The position numbers and the translations under genes are program-made. The notes under the pieces are model-generated. The model ran no database searches. It worked only from the letters and a program-made list of their open reading frames with translations, and was not told where the DNA came from. Shown here piece after piece: positions 1-7,973 of a stretch of 64,000 nucleotides of DNA. How positions within the stretch are numbered: position 1 is the first letter of the stretch; each line of letters starts with the position of its first letter. Location: positions 1,364,001-1,428,000 of the forward strand of contig CAWCAC010000002.1 in assembly GCA_963793415.1 (NCBI GenBank). The letters run 5' to 3'. The DNA comes from CAXMST01 sp963793415 (GTDB lineage: Bacteria > Actinomycetota > Thermoleophilia > Solirubrobacterales > 70-9).

Positions 1-1
1 C

Positions 2-451
2 CGCATGGCCTGGGAGTTTTTCATCGACGATCCAGCCGGCGTCACACGCTTCTGGTCGGACGGTACGCCTGAGTGGCAGCAGCGACTGATGCCGATCATG
101 ATGAGAGCGAGCAAGCCCGCGGTCCGCAAGTCGATGGACCTCTCGCCCGAGGCGATCGCCGCGGCGCCGGGGCAGACGCTGGCCGTCTTCGACGAGATCG
201 GCGAGCGGCTCTCCGACGGTCGCCCATTCCTCGGCGGTGACCGCTTCGGGATCCACGACATCGCCTTCGCGGCGATGGCCTCGCCCGCCGTCTGCCCGAC
301 CGAGGGCTACCCGGCGCCGCACTTCCAGCCCGAGGACTTCCCGCAGGTCCATGCCGATCGGATCCGCAGCTTCCGCGAGCACCCGGCCGGGCGGTTCGCG
401 CTGCGCATGTACGCCGAACACCGCGACCCGGCGACGCCGGGCTCCTACTGA
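2..451 (+). CDS. Glutathione S-transferase-like protein (5' truncated by window edge)
   Basis: The frame is open through the left edge, so only the C-terminal ~149 residues are visible and the thioredoxin-fold N-terminus lies outside. The visible part is helical and contains GRPFLGGDRFGIHDIAFAA, the hydrophobic-staple pattern of GST C-terminal domains (FLxGxxxxxxDI). The first ATG in view (position 5) is probably internal. Substrate cannot be inferred. It converges on the SGNH hydrolase gene, with a palindrome between the two stops. Confidence 0.7.
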   Translation, partial: RMAWEFFIDDPAGVTRFWSDGTPEWQQRLMPIMMRASKPAVRKSMDLSPEAIAAAPGQTLAVFDEIGERLSDGRPFLGGDRFGIHDIAFAAMASPAVCPTEGYPAPHFQPEDFPQVHADRIRSFREHPAGRFALRMYAEHRDPATPGSY

Positions 452-453
452 GG

Positions 454-501
454 GCGAACGCGCGGAATCCGCCCCTATAGGGGCGGATCGGGCACGTTCG
501 C
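454..501. repeat. Palindromic intergenic repeat, copy 1 (48 bp)
   Basis: Outer arms GCGAACG/CGTTCGC enclose a perfect 22-bp palindrome (467-488) centred on CCCCTATAGGGG. It lies between two convergent stop codons, and its central CTATAG supplies the TAG stop of the SGNH gene on the minus strand. It shares the CGAACG arms and the CCCCTATAG core with copies at 24653 and 26498. It could act as a bidirectional terminator hairpin, although no T-tract follows. Confidence 0.7.
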
Positions 502-1314
502 GGCCGTGCGACTGCCCGGCGGCAGCACCGGCTCCAGCGTCGGCCGCTTCGGAGTGAGGCCGTCGCCGGAGGAGACGCCGCGCAGCCTGCGCACGATCCA
601 CGGCGCCAGGTAGCGGCCGGCCCAGACCACGTCGCCCGCTACCTGGATCGGGCGCGGGCGCGGGCGGTGTGCCGGCAGCGTCGTCTCCCAGTCGGGATCG
701 AGCTCGATCAGGCCGAGCGACGCCGCGGCGACGTCGGCAATCCGCTCGTGGCCGACCGGGCTCGCGTGCAGGCGATCGGAGGACCAGAGGGCGGGGTGGA
801 CGATGCCGTCGTGCTCGAGGTCGATCAGGACGGCGTTCTGGCGCTCGGCAATCTCGCGGATCGTCCTGTTGAAGCCGGCGATCCGGGGCCGGAAGCGGGA
901 GGCGCCGAGCGTCACTGAGGCGCCGATATCGGGGTAGTTCATCATCAGCACTGTCGCGCCCGACTCGCGCAGGGAGGCGACGATCGTCTCGAGGTCGTCG
1001 GCGCGGGCGTCCAGGTCGACCTCCTTGCGGAGGATGTCGTTGACGCCGCCGAGCACGCTGGCGAGATCGGGCTCCAGCTCGAGCGCGGCGCCGAGCTGTT
1101 CCTCCCGAATCTGGGGCAGCTTGCGGCCCCGGATCGCGAGGTTGGCGTAGTGGACACCCGGGTTGACGGTCGCCAGGTATTCGGCGAGACGGTCCGCCCA
1201 GCCGCGGTAGCCGACGCCGTGTGGGTGCAGGTCCATCAGGCCCTCGGTCGTCGAATCCCCGAGCGCGACGTACCGGTGGAAGACGGGCCCCCCGACCTTC
1301 TTCGCCTCATCCAT
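475..1314 (-). CDS. SGNH/GDSL-family lipase or esterase
   Basis: 279 aa. The N-terminus has block I of SGNH hydrolases, VALGDSTTEG (catalytic Ser about residue 18), then a GGVND-type block III and the C-terminal DRLHASPVGH block V carrying the Asp-x-x-His pair. No signal peptide is evident, so it is probably cytoplasmic. The start ATG at 1314 is chosen because homology begins just after it (HRYVALGDS); the frame stays open far upstream but that part is antisense to the divergent NERD-like gene. A near-consensus TATCAA box lies 9 nt before the ATG. The last codons and TAG lie in the palindromic repeat. Confidence 0.85.
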   Translation of the reverse strand: MDEAKKVGGPVFHRYVALGDSTTEGLMDLHPHGVGYRGWADRLAEYLATVNPGVHYANLAIRGRKLPQIREEQLGAALELEPDLASVLGGVNDILRKEVDLDARADDLETIVASLRESGATVLMMNYPDIGASVTLGASRFRPRIAGFNRTIREIAERQNAVLIDLEHDGIVHPALWSSDRLHASPVGHERIADVAAASLGLIELDPDWETTLPAHRPRPRPIQVAGDVVWAGRYLAPWIVRRLRGVSSGDGLTPKRPTLEPVLPPGSRTAANVPDPPL

Positions 1315-1404
1315 AGACCCGGATTGATAACCGAATCGCCGATCAACTGTCCGCTCTGCCGCGTGGCCGCTCAAGCCCCTGCGCGGCCGACCGATCACCG
1401 GAAT

Positions 1405-1956
1405 ATGGCACTCGGGACTTCTCAGGCAAAGGCTGGCGCCGGCGCACTTCCGCCGATGGTCGCCAGGCCCTGCGGTCGCGAAGGCGCCGAGCTCGCGGCG
1501 ACGCTCGCCGGCAGCACTCACCGGGACGTCCGCTTCCTCTCCGACCGACTGATTCCGCAGGCCGGCCTGAAGACGGACCTGATCGCGATCGCGCCCGCTG
1601 CGGTCTGGGTCGTGGAGGCGGGAGACCACGAGGGCGAGGCCCACGTCTGCGCCCGCCGCGATCGCCGCGAGCTCCGGATCGGCTCGGCCGATCTCAGCGA
1701 TCACGTGTCCGCCCTCGGCCGCCGCATCGAGCTTGTCGCGGCCGCCGTCGCCTCGGTCGCGCCCGGCCTGCCGACGCTCGGAGCCTTCTGCTTCCCCCGG
1801 GCCGAGCTGCCCGTCTTCCGGACGCTGACGGTCGCCGGTCTGCCGATCTGCGATCTCGAGGCGCTGTCGAAGCGCCTCAACGTCCGCGGCCCGGTCGGCG
1901 AGCTCGACGTCGTCCGCTTCGCCCGCGACCTCGGCCTCCACTTCCCGGCCTGCTGA
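1405..1956 (+). CDS. NERD-like (nuclease-related) domain protein
   Basis: About 183 aa. The core runs GAELAATL, then LKTDLIAIAPAAVWVVEA and RELRIG, resembling NERD domains (GxxGE, a buried DHhvvGpxGvfVIdaK strand pair). In place of the usual Lys after VVEA there is GDHEGE, so catalytic competence is uncertain. It ends 15 bp before the convergent RecD2 gene's stop. ATG 1405 has no clear ribosome-binding site; earlier GTG codons in frame are possible, so the start is uncertain. Family assignment is by pattern only. Confidence 0.6.
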   Translation: MALGTSQAKAGAGALPPMVARPCGREGAELAATLAGSTHRDVRFLSDRLIPQAGLKTDLIAIAPAAVWVVEAGDHEGEAHVCARRDRRELRIGSADLSDHVSALGRRIELVAAAVASVAPGLPTLGAFCFPRAELPVFRTLTVAGLPICDLEALSKRLNVRGPVGELDVVRFARDLGLHFPAC

Positions 1957-1971
1957 GCGCGTCGAACGCCG

Positions 1972-4119
1972 CTAGGCCGTTCCGAGCAAACGCGCCTTGA
2001 GCCTGGAGTGGCGGCCGGTGGCGTCGGTGTTGGCGAGGGCGCGGTGGATGGCGCGGCGGTCGCCGGCGAGGATGCAGAGCTTCTGGGCGCGGGTGACGGC
2101 GGTGTAGAGAAGGTTGCGGGAGAGCAGCTGCGGGGCGTGGGAGGAGTGGAGGCAGACGATCACGGCGGGGATCTCGAAGCCCTGGGCCTTGTGGACGGAG
2201 GCGCAGAAGCCGCCGCGCAGGTAGCGGGCCTCGTTGTACGGGATCGTCAGCAGGTCGCCGAACTCGGTCTCGAGGTAGAGCAGCCGGCGCTCCTCGTCGG
2301 CGGAGTCGATCACGAACATCGTTCCGTTCGAGATCTCGAGCTCGGGCAGCGAGCGCGTGATCAGGACCTTCTCGCCGACCGAGAGCCGGCCCTCGACGAC
2401 CCGCTCGGCGGAGCCGCAGAGCTCGTCCCTCAGGCGCTCGTGCAGGGCGTCGATCCCGAGCGGGCCGCGGTACTGGGGCGCCAGCACCTGGACCTCGCGG
2501 ACCGGATCGAAGCCGTACTGCTCGGGGATCCGCTCGACCGCGATCCGGACGACGTCCTCAGCCAGGGCCTGGGCGCTGGAGCGACTGTGGATGAAGAAGT
2601 CGCGGTCCTCCTCGGAAGTCGGCTCCGAGCGCGGCATCTCGCCGCGGCGGATCGAGTGAGCGGCGCCGACGATCATCGAGCGTCGGGCCTGGCGGAAGAC
2701 GTGGCCGAGTCGCACGGTCGGCGCGATCCCGGCCTCGATCAGCTCGCAGAACGGCTTGCCGGGGCCGACCGGCGGCAGCTGGTCGGCGTCGCCGATCAGG
2801 ACGAGGTGGGTCTCGGGGCCGATCGCGGCGATCAGGTTGCGGCAGATCTCGAGCGAGAGCATCGAGGACTCGTCGACGACGACGAGGTCGGCCTCGATCG
2901 GGTTGTCCTCGTCGCGGCCGGGGAAGTCGCCGGGGATCCACTCCAGCGCCTTGTGGATCGTCTGCGCGTGGAAGCCCCCCGTCGCCTGCGTCAGCCGTCG
3001 CGCCGCCCGCCCGGTCGGCGCCATCAGCAGCAGCTTCAGCTTGCGCGACTCGGCCAGCTCGGCGACCGAGTGGGTCAGGTGCGTCTTGCCGGTGCCGGGG
3101 CCGCCGGTGACGACCGACAGGCGCCGGGTCAGCGCGTTGGTGACGCCGTCGCGCTGCTCCGGCGTCAGCTCGACCAGCTCGGAGGGCAGGGCCGGCTTCG
3201 TCCAGGCCGCGTTCGAGCGCGCCATGCTCGCCATCGTCGCCCCGAGCCAGCGCTCGGCCTCGTAGGTCCAGTCGCGGTAGATCAGGGTCCCGTCGACGGT
3301 GATCCCGGGGGTCGAGGTGACCTGGCCGATCGAGGGCTCGACCCCCTCGCCGAGCAGCGTCCGCATCGCCGCGATCAGCTCCGTCAGCGGCAGATGCGTA
3401 TGGCCATGCTGCTCGGCCTCGGCCAGGGCGTGCAGGGCAGCGGCCTGCTGGCGGGAGCCGGACTGCGGGTCGGTCCCGAGCCCGAGTGCAAAGCGGTCGG
3501 CGCTGGCGAAGCCGATGCCGTGCAGCGCGGTCAGCGAGTACGGGTCGGCGCTGATCGCCTCGACCGCGCCCTCGCCGTGGACGCCGACGAGCTCGCCGGT
3601 GAACCGGGCCAGGCCGTATGGCGCGAGCAGCGAGTAGAGGCGCCGCTGGCTTCGCCGCTCGACCCACGCCTCAGCCGCCTCGCGGGCTTTGACCGGTCCG
3701 ACGCCCGAGAGCTCCCGAAAGGCGGCCTCCGGGTCACGGTCGATCGCCTCGAAGACCTCCTCGCCGTAGGTCTCGACCAGCTGCGAGGCGCGGCTGGCGC
3801 CGATCGCGGGGATCGTCTTCAGGTACTGGCGCGCCCCCTCGGCCCCGGCCGGGTCGATCGGCTCGGCCTCGCTGGCGCGGATCTGGAGGCCATGGCTGAC
3901 GTGGTCCTCGTAGCGGCCCGCGATCCGCGCTCGCGCCCCCTCGTCGAGGTGGCCGAGCGGGCCGACGACGGCGACCGGCGAGCCGTCCTCGAGCGAGGCC
4001 TCGACGACCGCGAAGCCGCCGTCCTCGGAGGCCCAGCGCACGTTCTCGATCCGGACCTCGCCCTCGAAGTCGTCGCCCGGAACGGGGTGGGGGAGAAGCG
4101 ATGGCGTCGGCTCGCTCAT
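1972..4119 (-). CDS. recD2: RecD2-type 5'-3' DNA helicase
   Basis: 715 aa, the usual size for RecD2 (RecD-like helicase not tied to RecBC). The N-terminal OB/helix-hairpin-helix region (residues about 95-220) has two IGxxxA and SGVGPVKA hairpins typical of RecD2. Walker A GGPGTGKT is near residue 338, motif II VVVDESSM follows, then GDADQLPPV (motif III), and the C-terminal UvrD-like lobe ends with SVHKAQGFE and NLLYTAVTRA. Role: unwinding during repair or replication-fork processing (family knowledge). It is only 5 bp downstream of the AAA ATPase gene, so both are likely co-transcribed. Confidence 0.93.
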   Translation of the reverse strand: MSEPTPSLLPHPVPGDDFEGEVRIENVRWASEDGGFAVVEASLEDGSPVAVVGPLGHLDEGARARIAGRYEDHVSHGLQIRASEAEPIDPAGAEGARQYLKTIPAIGASRASQLVETYGEEVFEAIDRDPEAAFRELSGVGPVKAREAAEAWVERRSQRRLYSLLAPYGLARFTGELVGVHGEGAVEAISADPYSLTALHGIGFASADRFALGLGTDPQSGSRQQAAALHALAEAEQHGHTHLPLTELIAAMRTLLGEGVEPSIGQVTSTPGITVDGTLIYRDWTYEAERWLGATMASMARSNAAWTKPALPSELVELTPEQRDGVTNALTRRLSVVTGGPGTGKTHLTHSVAELAESRKLKLLLMAPTGRAARRLTQATGGFHAQTIHKALEWIPGDFPGRDEDNPIEADLVVVDESSMLSLEICRNLIAAIGPETHLVLIGDADQLPPVGPGKPFCELIEAGIAPTVRLGHVFRQARRSMIVGAAHSIRRGEMPRSEPTSEEDRDFFIHSRSSAQALAEDVVRIAVERIPEQYGFDPVREVQVLAPQYRGPLGIDALHERLRDELCGSAERVVEGRLSVGEKVLITRSLPELEISNGTMFVIDSADEERRLLYLETEFGDLLTIPYNEARYLRGGFCASVHKAQGFEIPAVIVCLHSSHAPQLLSRNLLYTAVTRAQKLCILAGDRRAIHRALANTDATGRHSRLKARLLGTA

Positions 4120-4124
4120 CGTCG

Positions 4125-5318
4125 TCAGTCTGCGGCCTCGGGCCGCGGCTCGGGGGCCGAGCGCCGCAGATAGCGGTCGAATTGGGGCACGGTGAAGGCC
4201 GCGAGGCCGTGGCCGGGTGTGTAGAGCAGGCCCTTGTCGATCAGCCGGGAGCGGGTCGGGCCGAGCTGCTGGGAGGTGCGGCCGAGCTGCTCGGCGACCG
4301 CCATCGCCCGCTGCGGCTCCGGCCCGAGCTCGGCCATCGCCCGCAGGTAGCGCAGCTCGAGCTCGGTGGTGCGCTCGATCCGGACCCGGAAGAAGCTGCC
4401 GTCGAGCTTCGCCTCGACCGCGTCGCGCGCCGCGAGCACGTCCTCGAGCGTCACCGGCGGCTCGGCCGTCATGTCCCAGATCGCCTTGCCGTACTCCTGG
4501 ATGAAGTACGGGTAGCCGTCGCTGAACTCGATCACCGCGGCAGCTGCCTCGGGCGTGATCGCGACGCCCTCGCGCTCGGCCGGCGCGACGAGCGCCTCGA
4601 CGGCGACGTCGTGCGGGAGCCGGCCGATCACCGGGAACTTGAACAGCCGCTCCGCGTAGCTCTTCGCCTCGCCGGCGAGTCGCGGCAACTGCGGCAGCCC
4701 GGCGGCAACGAGCGTCACCGGCAGCTGCCGCTGGACGGTCTTGTGGAGAGCGGCGATCAACGCCTCGAGCTCGGCCGAGTCGAGGAACTGGACCTCGTCG
4801 AGGACGAAGACGACGCCGGTGTCATGCTCGGCCGCCGCTTCGCCGAGAGCAACGATCAGGTCGGTGAGGTCGTCGGGCAGCCAGCCGCTGTCGGCGAGCC
4901 CCTCCGCCGCCTCGACGTCGATGCCGCCGCTCACCGTCCCCTCGCTGTTGACCGTGAGCTGGAACGAGCGCAGCACGGCGGCCGCTCGCTTCGCGCGCTT
5001 GCGCCAGCGGGTTCGTGGCGCGATCTGCAGTAGCGCCCGGCGCACGAGGTGGGCGATGCGGCCGCTGAAGTCGGTGTGCTTGGTGATCTCGGCGTCGACG
5101 GTGGTCCAGCCGAGCTCGCGGGCCCGCGCCTCGAACGCGTTGAGCAGGACCGTCTTGCCGACGCCGCGCAGGCCGGTGACGATCATCGACTGCTCGGCGT
5201 GGCCGCGGCGCAGCCGCTCGAGCAGGACGTCGAAGCTCTCGAGCAGGTCGTCGCGGCCGACGAGCACCGGCGGCCGGGCCCCGGCATTCGGGGTGTAGGG
5301 GTTCTCCTGCGGTCTGAT
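4125..5318 (-). CDS. AAA-family ATPase (Orc/Cdc6-like STAND/AAA_16 type) with apparent ATC start
   Basis: 397 aa if begun at the ATC at 5318. Walker A GLRGVGKT, Walker B GVVFVLDEVQF and a C-terminal winged-helix region (QLGRTSQQLGPTRSRLIDKG) are visible, a layout common to actinobacterial Orc1-like AAA ATPases of unknown role. The conserved N-terminal signature NPYTPNAGARPPVLVGRD is encoded upstream of the first canonical start codon (GTG 5267); an in-frame stop lies just upstream at 5328-5330 and no ATG/GTG/TTG lies between. A TAACGT box ends 6 nt before the ATC, as in the leaderless genes here. It is followed directly by recD2, suggesting a DNA-metabolism role. Confidence 0.85.
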   Translation of the reverse strand: MRPQENPYTPNAGARPPVLVGRDDLLESFDVLLERLRRGHAEQSMIVTGLRGVGKTVLLNAFEARARELGWTTVDAEITKHTDFSGRIAHLVRRALLQIAPRTRWRKRAKRAAAVLRSFQLTVNSEGTVSGGIDVEAAEGLADSGWLPDDLTDLIVALGEAAAEHDTGVVFVLDEVQFLDSAELEALIAALHKTVQRQLPVTLVAAGLPQLPRLAGEAKSYAERLFKFPVIGRLPHDVAVEALVAPAEREGVAITPEAAAAVIEFSDGYPYFIQEYGKAIWDMTAEPPVTLEDVLAARDAVEAKLDGSFFRVRIERTTELELRYLRAMAELGPEPQRAMAVAEQLGRTSQQLGPTRSRLIDKGLLYTPGHGLAAFTVPQFDRYLRRSAPEPRPEAAD

Positions 5319-5324
5319 GCGACG

Positions 5325-5330
5325 ACGTTA
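5325..5330 (-). promoter_or_regulatory. -10 box for AAA ATPase gene (leaderless, ATC start)
   Basis: TAACGT on the minus strand, followed by 6 nt (cgtcgc) and then ATC at 5318. Spacing equals that of other leaderless starts in this window (for example the P450 gene). Confidence 0.55.
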
Positions 5331-5462
5331 GCGAGTTGATCGGCAGTTATCGAGAACGGATAAACACGGAATACACGCGAAACGGAGACGAGAGGCGCCC
5401 GTGACGCGCCGCGCTCGCTTCCAGGGTGTGGAAAACCGCCCGCGACCGGCGCGCGGCTGCTC

Positions 5463-5468
5463 TACCCT
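5463..5468 (+). promoter_or_regulatory. -10 box for ECF sigma gene
   Basis: TACCCT followed by 8 nt and the ATG at 5477, which implies a leaderless or nearly leaderless transcript. No ribosome-binding site precedes the ATG. Confidence 0.5.
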
Positions 5469-5476
5469 GCGAGCCG

Positions 5477-6604
5477 ATGCCGGTTGGGTCCAGAACGGAG
5501 GCGTCGCTGCTGAAGTCCGCGCAGGGCGGAGACGAGGCTGCGTTCGCGGAGCTCGTCGAGCCCTACCGCGGCGAGCTCGGCGCCCACTGCTACCGGATGC
5601 TCGGCTCCCATCAGGACGCCGAGGACGTGCTCCAGGAGACGATGCTGCGCGCCTGGCGGGCGCTCGACCGCTTCGAGGGCCGCAGCTCGCTGCGCTCCTG
5701 GCTCTACACGATCGCCACCAACACCTCGCTGAACGCGATCGAGAAGCGGCCCAAGCGCGTGCACCCGGTCGACTACGGGCCGCGCTCGCAGGCCGACGGC
5801 GACGGCCCGCCCGGGATGCCGGTCGTCGAGTCGGTCTGGATCGAGCCCTACCCGGACGAGATGATCGGCCTCGAGGACCGCAGCCTCGGGCCGGAGGCCC
5901 GCTTCGAGCAGCGCGAGGCGGTCGAGCTCGCCTTCGTCGCCGCGCTCCAGCTGCTGCCTCCGAACCAGCGCGCGGCGCTGATCCTGCGTGAGGTGCTCGG
6001 CTACTCGGCGAAGGAGGTCGCGGCGACGCTCGACACCTCGGTCGCCTCCGTCAACAGCGCCCTGCAGCGCGCCCGCGCGACGATCGAGGCCAAGCTGCCC
6101 GAGCAGACCCAGCAGGCGACCGTCCGCGAGCTCGGCGACGACGGCGTCAAGGACGTGATCGACGCCTACGTCGAGGCCTGGGACCGGCAGGACATCGACG
6201 GCGTCGTCGCGATGCTGACCGAGGACGCGACCTTCTCGATGCCGCCGCTCGCCACCTGGTACGGCGGCGCCGGCGGCCCCGAGGAACTGACCGCGTTCAT
6301 GAAGGTCGGGCCGCTCAGCGGCGAGTGGGACTGGATCCACCGGCTGACCACCGCCAACGGACAGCCGGCGCTCGCCTTCTACGCCTGGAGCGAGCAGGAG
6401 GGCGCCTACCTGCCGTTCGCGCTCAACGTGCTCAGCTTCCGCGGTGAGAAGGTCGCCGACGTCACCTGCTTCATCTGCCGCTCGACCGAGAGCGACGACC
6501 CCGATGCCTACCTGCGCTTCCCGGAGGAGCCGGTCGACCCGCTCGCTTACGACAAGTTCTTCGGCCGCTTCGGAATGCCGGAGCGGATCGAGCGCGGGGC
6601 CTGA
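5477..6604 (+). CDS. ECF sigma factor, SigG/TIGR02960-like, with SnoaL-like C-terminal domain
   Basis: 375 aa. Region 2 (AFAELVEPYRGELGAHCYRM to SLRSWLYTIATN) and region 4 (LPPNQRAALILREVLGYSAKEVA) are clear, with the characteristic EPYPD linker between them. Residues about 230-350 form a SnoaL/NTF2-like domain (VIDAYVEAWDRQDIDGVVAMLTEDATFSMP), which in this group is thought to tune sigma activity in place of a classical anti-sigma factor. No anti-sigma gene is adjacent. ATG 5477 is chosen because homology starts there and TACCCT lies 8 nt upstream; an ATG at 5428 would add 17 non-homologous residues. Confidence 0.9.
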   Translation: MPVGSRTEASLLKSAQGGDEAAFAELVEPYRGELGAHCYRMLGSHQDAEDVLQETMLRAWRALDRFEGRSSLRSWLYTIATNTSLNAIEKRPKRVHPVDYGPRSQADGDGPPGMPVVESVWIEPYPDEMIGLEDRSLGPEARFEQREAVELAFVAALQLLPPNQRAALILREVLGYSAKEVAATLDTSVASVNSALQRARATIEAKLPEQTQQATVRELGDDGVKDVIDAYVEAWDRQDIDGVVAMLTEDATFSMPPLATWYGGAGGPEELTAFMKVGPLSGEWDWIHRLTTANGQPALAFYAWSEQEGAYLPFALNVLSFRGEKVADVTCFICRSTESDDPDAYLRFPEEPVDPLAYDKFFGRFGMPERIERGA

Positions 6605-6641
6605 ACTCGGGCCGCCGCGCGCGCCCGCGCAGGCCAGGAAC

Positions 6642-7100
6642 CTAGGGGCCCGGCGTGTCGTTGGCGATGCTCGCCGCGAGCCCGTCGGCGAGCTCCTGCT
6701 TCTCGGTGTCGGAGAGCCGGGCGCTCGAGTGCATGATCTTGTACTGGAGCGGCGGCATCTCGCCCTCGGTGATGGCCTCGCCGACTTCACCTGCCTCCTG
6801 CTCGGCTCGGTCCCACTCGGAGACGTTGAGGATCCCGCGACCTTCCTCGACGTCGCGCTGGACGAGCCAGGAGAACGGGGCGACATAGCTGTCGGCCGGC
6901 CACGAGGTCAGGTTCGAGTGACAGTCGCCGCAGGCGTCGCTGAAGAGCTGCTCGGTGCGGGGGCTGTCGAAGGTAAGCGCCTTGGTCACGGGCGGGTTGT
7001 CGTGGGCGTGCCCGTAGGGGACGAACTGGATCAGGACGAAGGCGACGACGAGCCCGAGTAGGCCCTTCTTCCACCACGACCAGTTCTTGATTCGGCTCAC
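6642..7100 (-). CDS. Membrane-anchored haem-binding domain protein (Haem_bd family)
   Basis: 152 aa with GTG start. One N-terminal membrane segment (WWKKGLLGLVVAFVLIQFV) is followed by an extracytoplasmic domain with the cytochrome-c-type haem motif CGDCH near residue 57 and the family landmarks NPPV, PFSWLVQRDV and EGEMPP. Such proteins are exported mono-haem c-type cytochromes of unclear electron-transfer role. No other respiratory gene is adjacent; the next gene downstream on the same strand order is the convergent sigma gene. Confidence 0.85.
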   Translation of the reverse strand: MSRIKNWSWWKKGLLGLVVAFVLIQFVPYGHAHDNPPVTKALTFDSPRTEQLFSDACGDCHSNLTSWPADSYVAPFSWLVQRDVEEGRGILNVSEWDRAEQEAGEVGEAITEGEMPPLQYKIMHSSARLSDTEKQELADGLAASIANDTPGP

Positions 7101-7208
7101 GACGCGGAATCTTCGGAGTGCATGGCCGAACTCTCCCAGCAGATCGGCGAGGGTTCCTCGGTAGTTGTCCGGAATTCCCCTGCGGTTGAGAGGAAGCCGG
7201 CAGGGCGC

Positions 7209-7760
7209 TCAGTCGGCCCGGCGGGCCGCGACCGCTGCCATCGCGACCGGCGGCGTCGTCTCGACGGTCTCGGCGAAGGGCGCAAATCCGCGCGTCTCGA
7301 GCATCTCCCGCAGGCCGGCGGCCGACGCTCGCGCCTCGCCCTCGGTCCAGGACGGCGGCTGCCAGAACAGGTGCAGCGAGCCCTCGGGGGCGAGCGCGTC
7401 GCGGGCGACGGCGAGGAAGCGATCGGCACTGGCGGGGCGCCAGAAGTCGGCGACGTTGATCGCGAAGATCCGGTCGAAGGCGCCGCGGGGGAGTCCGGTC
7501 GCGTCGAAGCTGCCCTCGACGAGGCTGATCGCGCCGGCCTCTATTGCCTCGCGGTTGCGCCTGCCGGCCGCCTCGATCATCTTCCGGGAGCGGTCGATGC
7601 CGGTCACGTGCCCGTCGGGGCCGATCCGCTCGGCGACGAGCGTCAGCGCGACGCCGTGGCCGCAGCCGACCTCGAGCACACGCTCGCCTGGGGCCGGGTC
7701 GAGCACCGCGATCGCGCCTCGGAGGCGCGCCGAAGCCCTGCTGCCAACTGCGTCTGCCAT
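7209..7760 (-). CDS. Class I SAM-dependent methyltransferase
   Basis: 183 aa, short for a class I methyltransferase but complete. SAM motif I VLEVGCGHG is near residue 30, followed by VTGIDRS (motif post-I), SLVEGSF (motif II region) and PEGSLHLFWQP (motif III). The UbiE/Methyltransf_11 type binds many possible substrates, so the acceptor cannot be named. It lies 108 bp upstream of the haem-binding gene on the same strand and diverges from the MFS gene. No clear ribosome-binding site. Confidence 0.85.
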   Translation of the reverse strand: MADAVGSRASARLRGAIAVLDPAPGERVLEVGCGHGVALTLVAERIGPDGHVTGIDRSRKMIEAAGRRNREAIEAGAISLVEGSFDATGLPRGAFDRIFAINVADFWRPASADRFLAVARDALAPEGSLHLFWQPPSWTEGEARASAAGLREMLETRGFAPFAETVETTPPVAMAAVAARRAD

Positions 7761-7973
7761 TCTGCTCGGGTCCTCGCGGGAATCTACGGACCCCCAGCGA
7801 CTCTCGTGGTGCGGCTCTCTCTACACCGCCCGACCGGATAACCGTCTTGTGGGGACAGGCGTTGCGCGGCACCCTCTCTGGCGCGGCATCGGACCGATTA
7901 GTTCGCGGGGGCGGCGCGGTCAGAAGAGGAAACGCAGGCACCGCACCGACCTACCCCAGGAGCCAGGAAAAGC

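Noticed and set aside
1315..1941. Long minus-strand extension upstream of the SGNH gene
   Set aside because: It is antisense to the NERD-like gene, Arg/Asp-rich without domain patterns; the SGNH homology starts at 1314.
2008..4173. 721-codon plus-strand frame opposite recD2
   Set aside because: Shadow of the GC-rich helicase gene; composition is Asp/Gly/Arg-rich with no recognisable motif.
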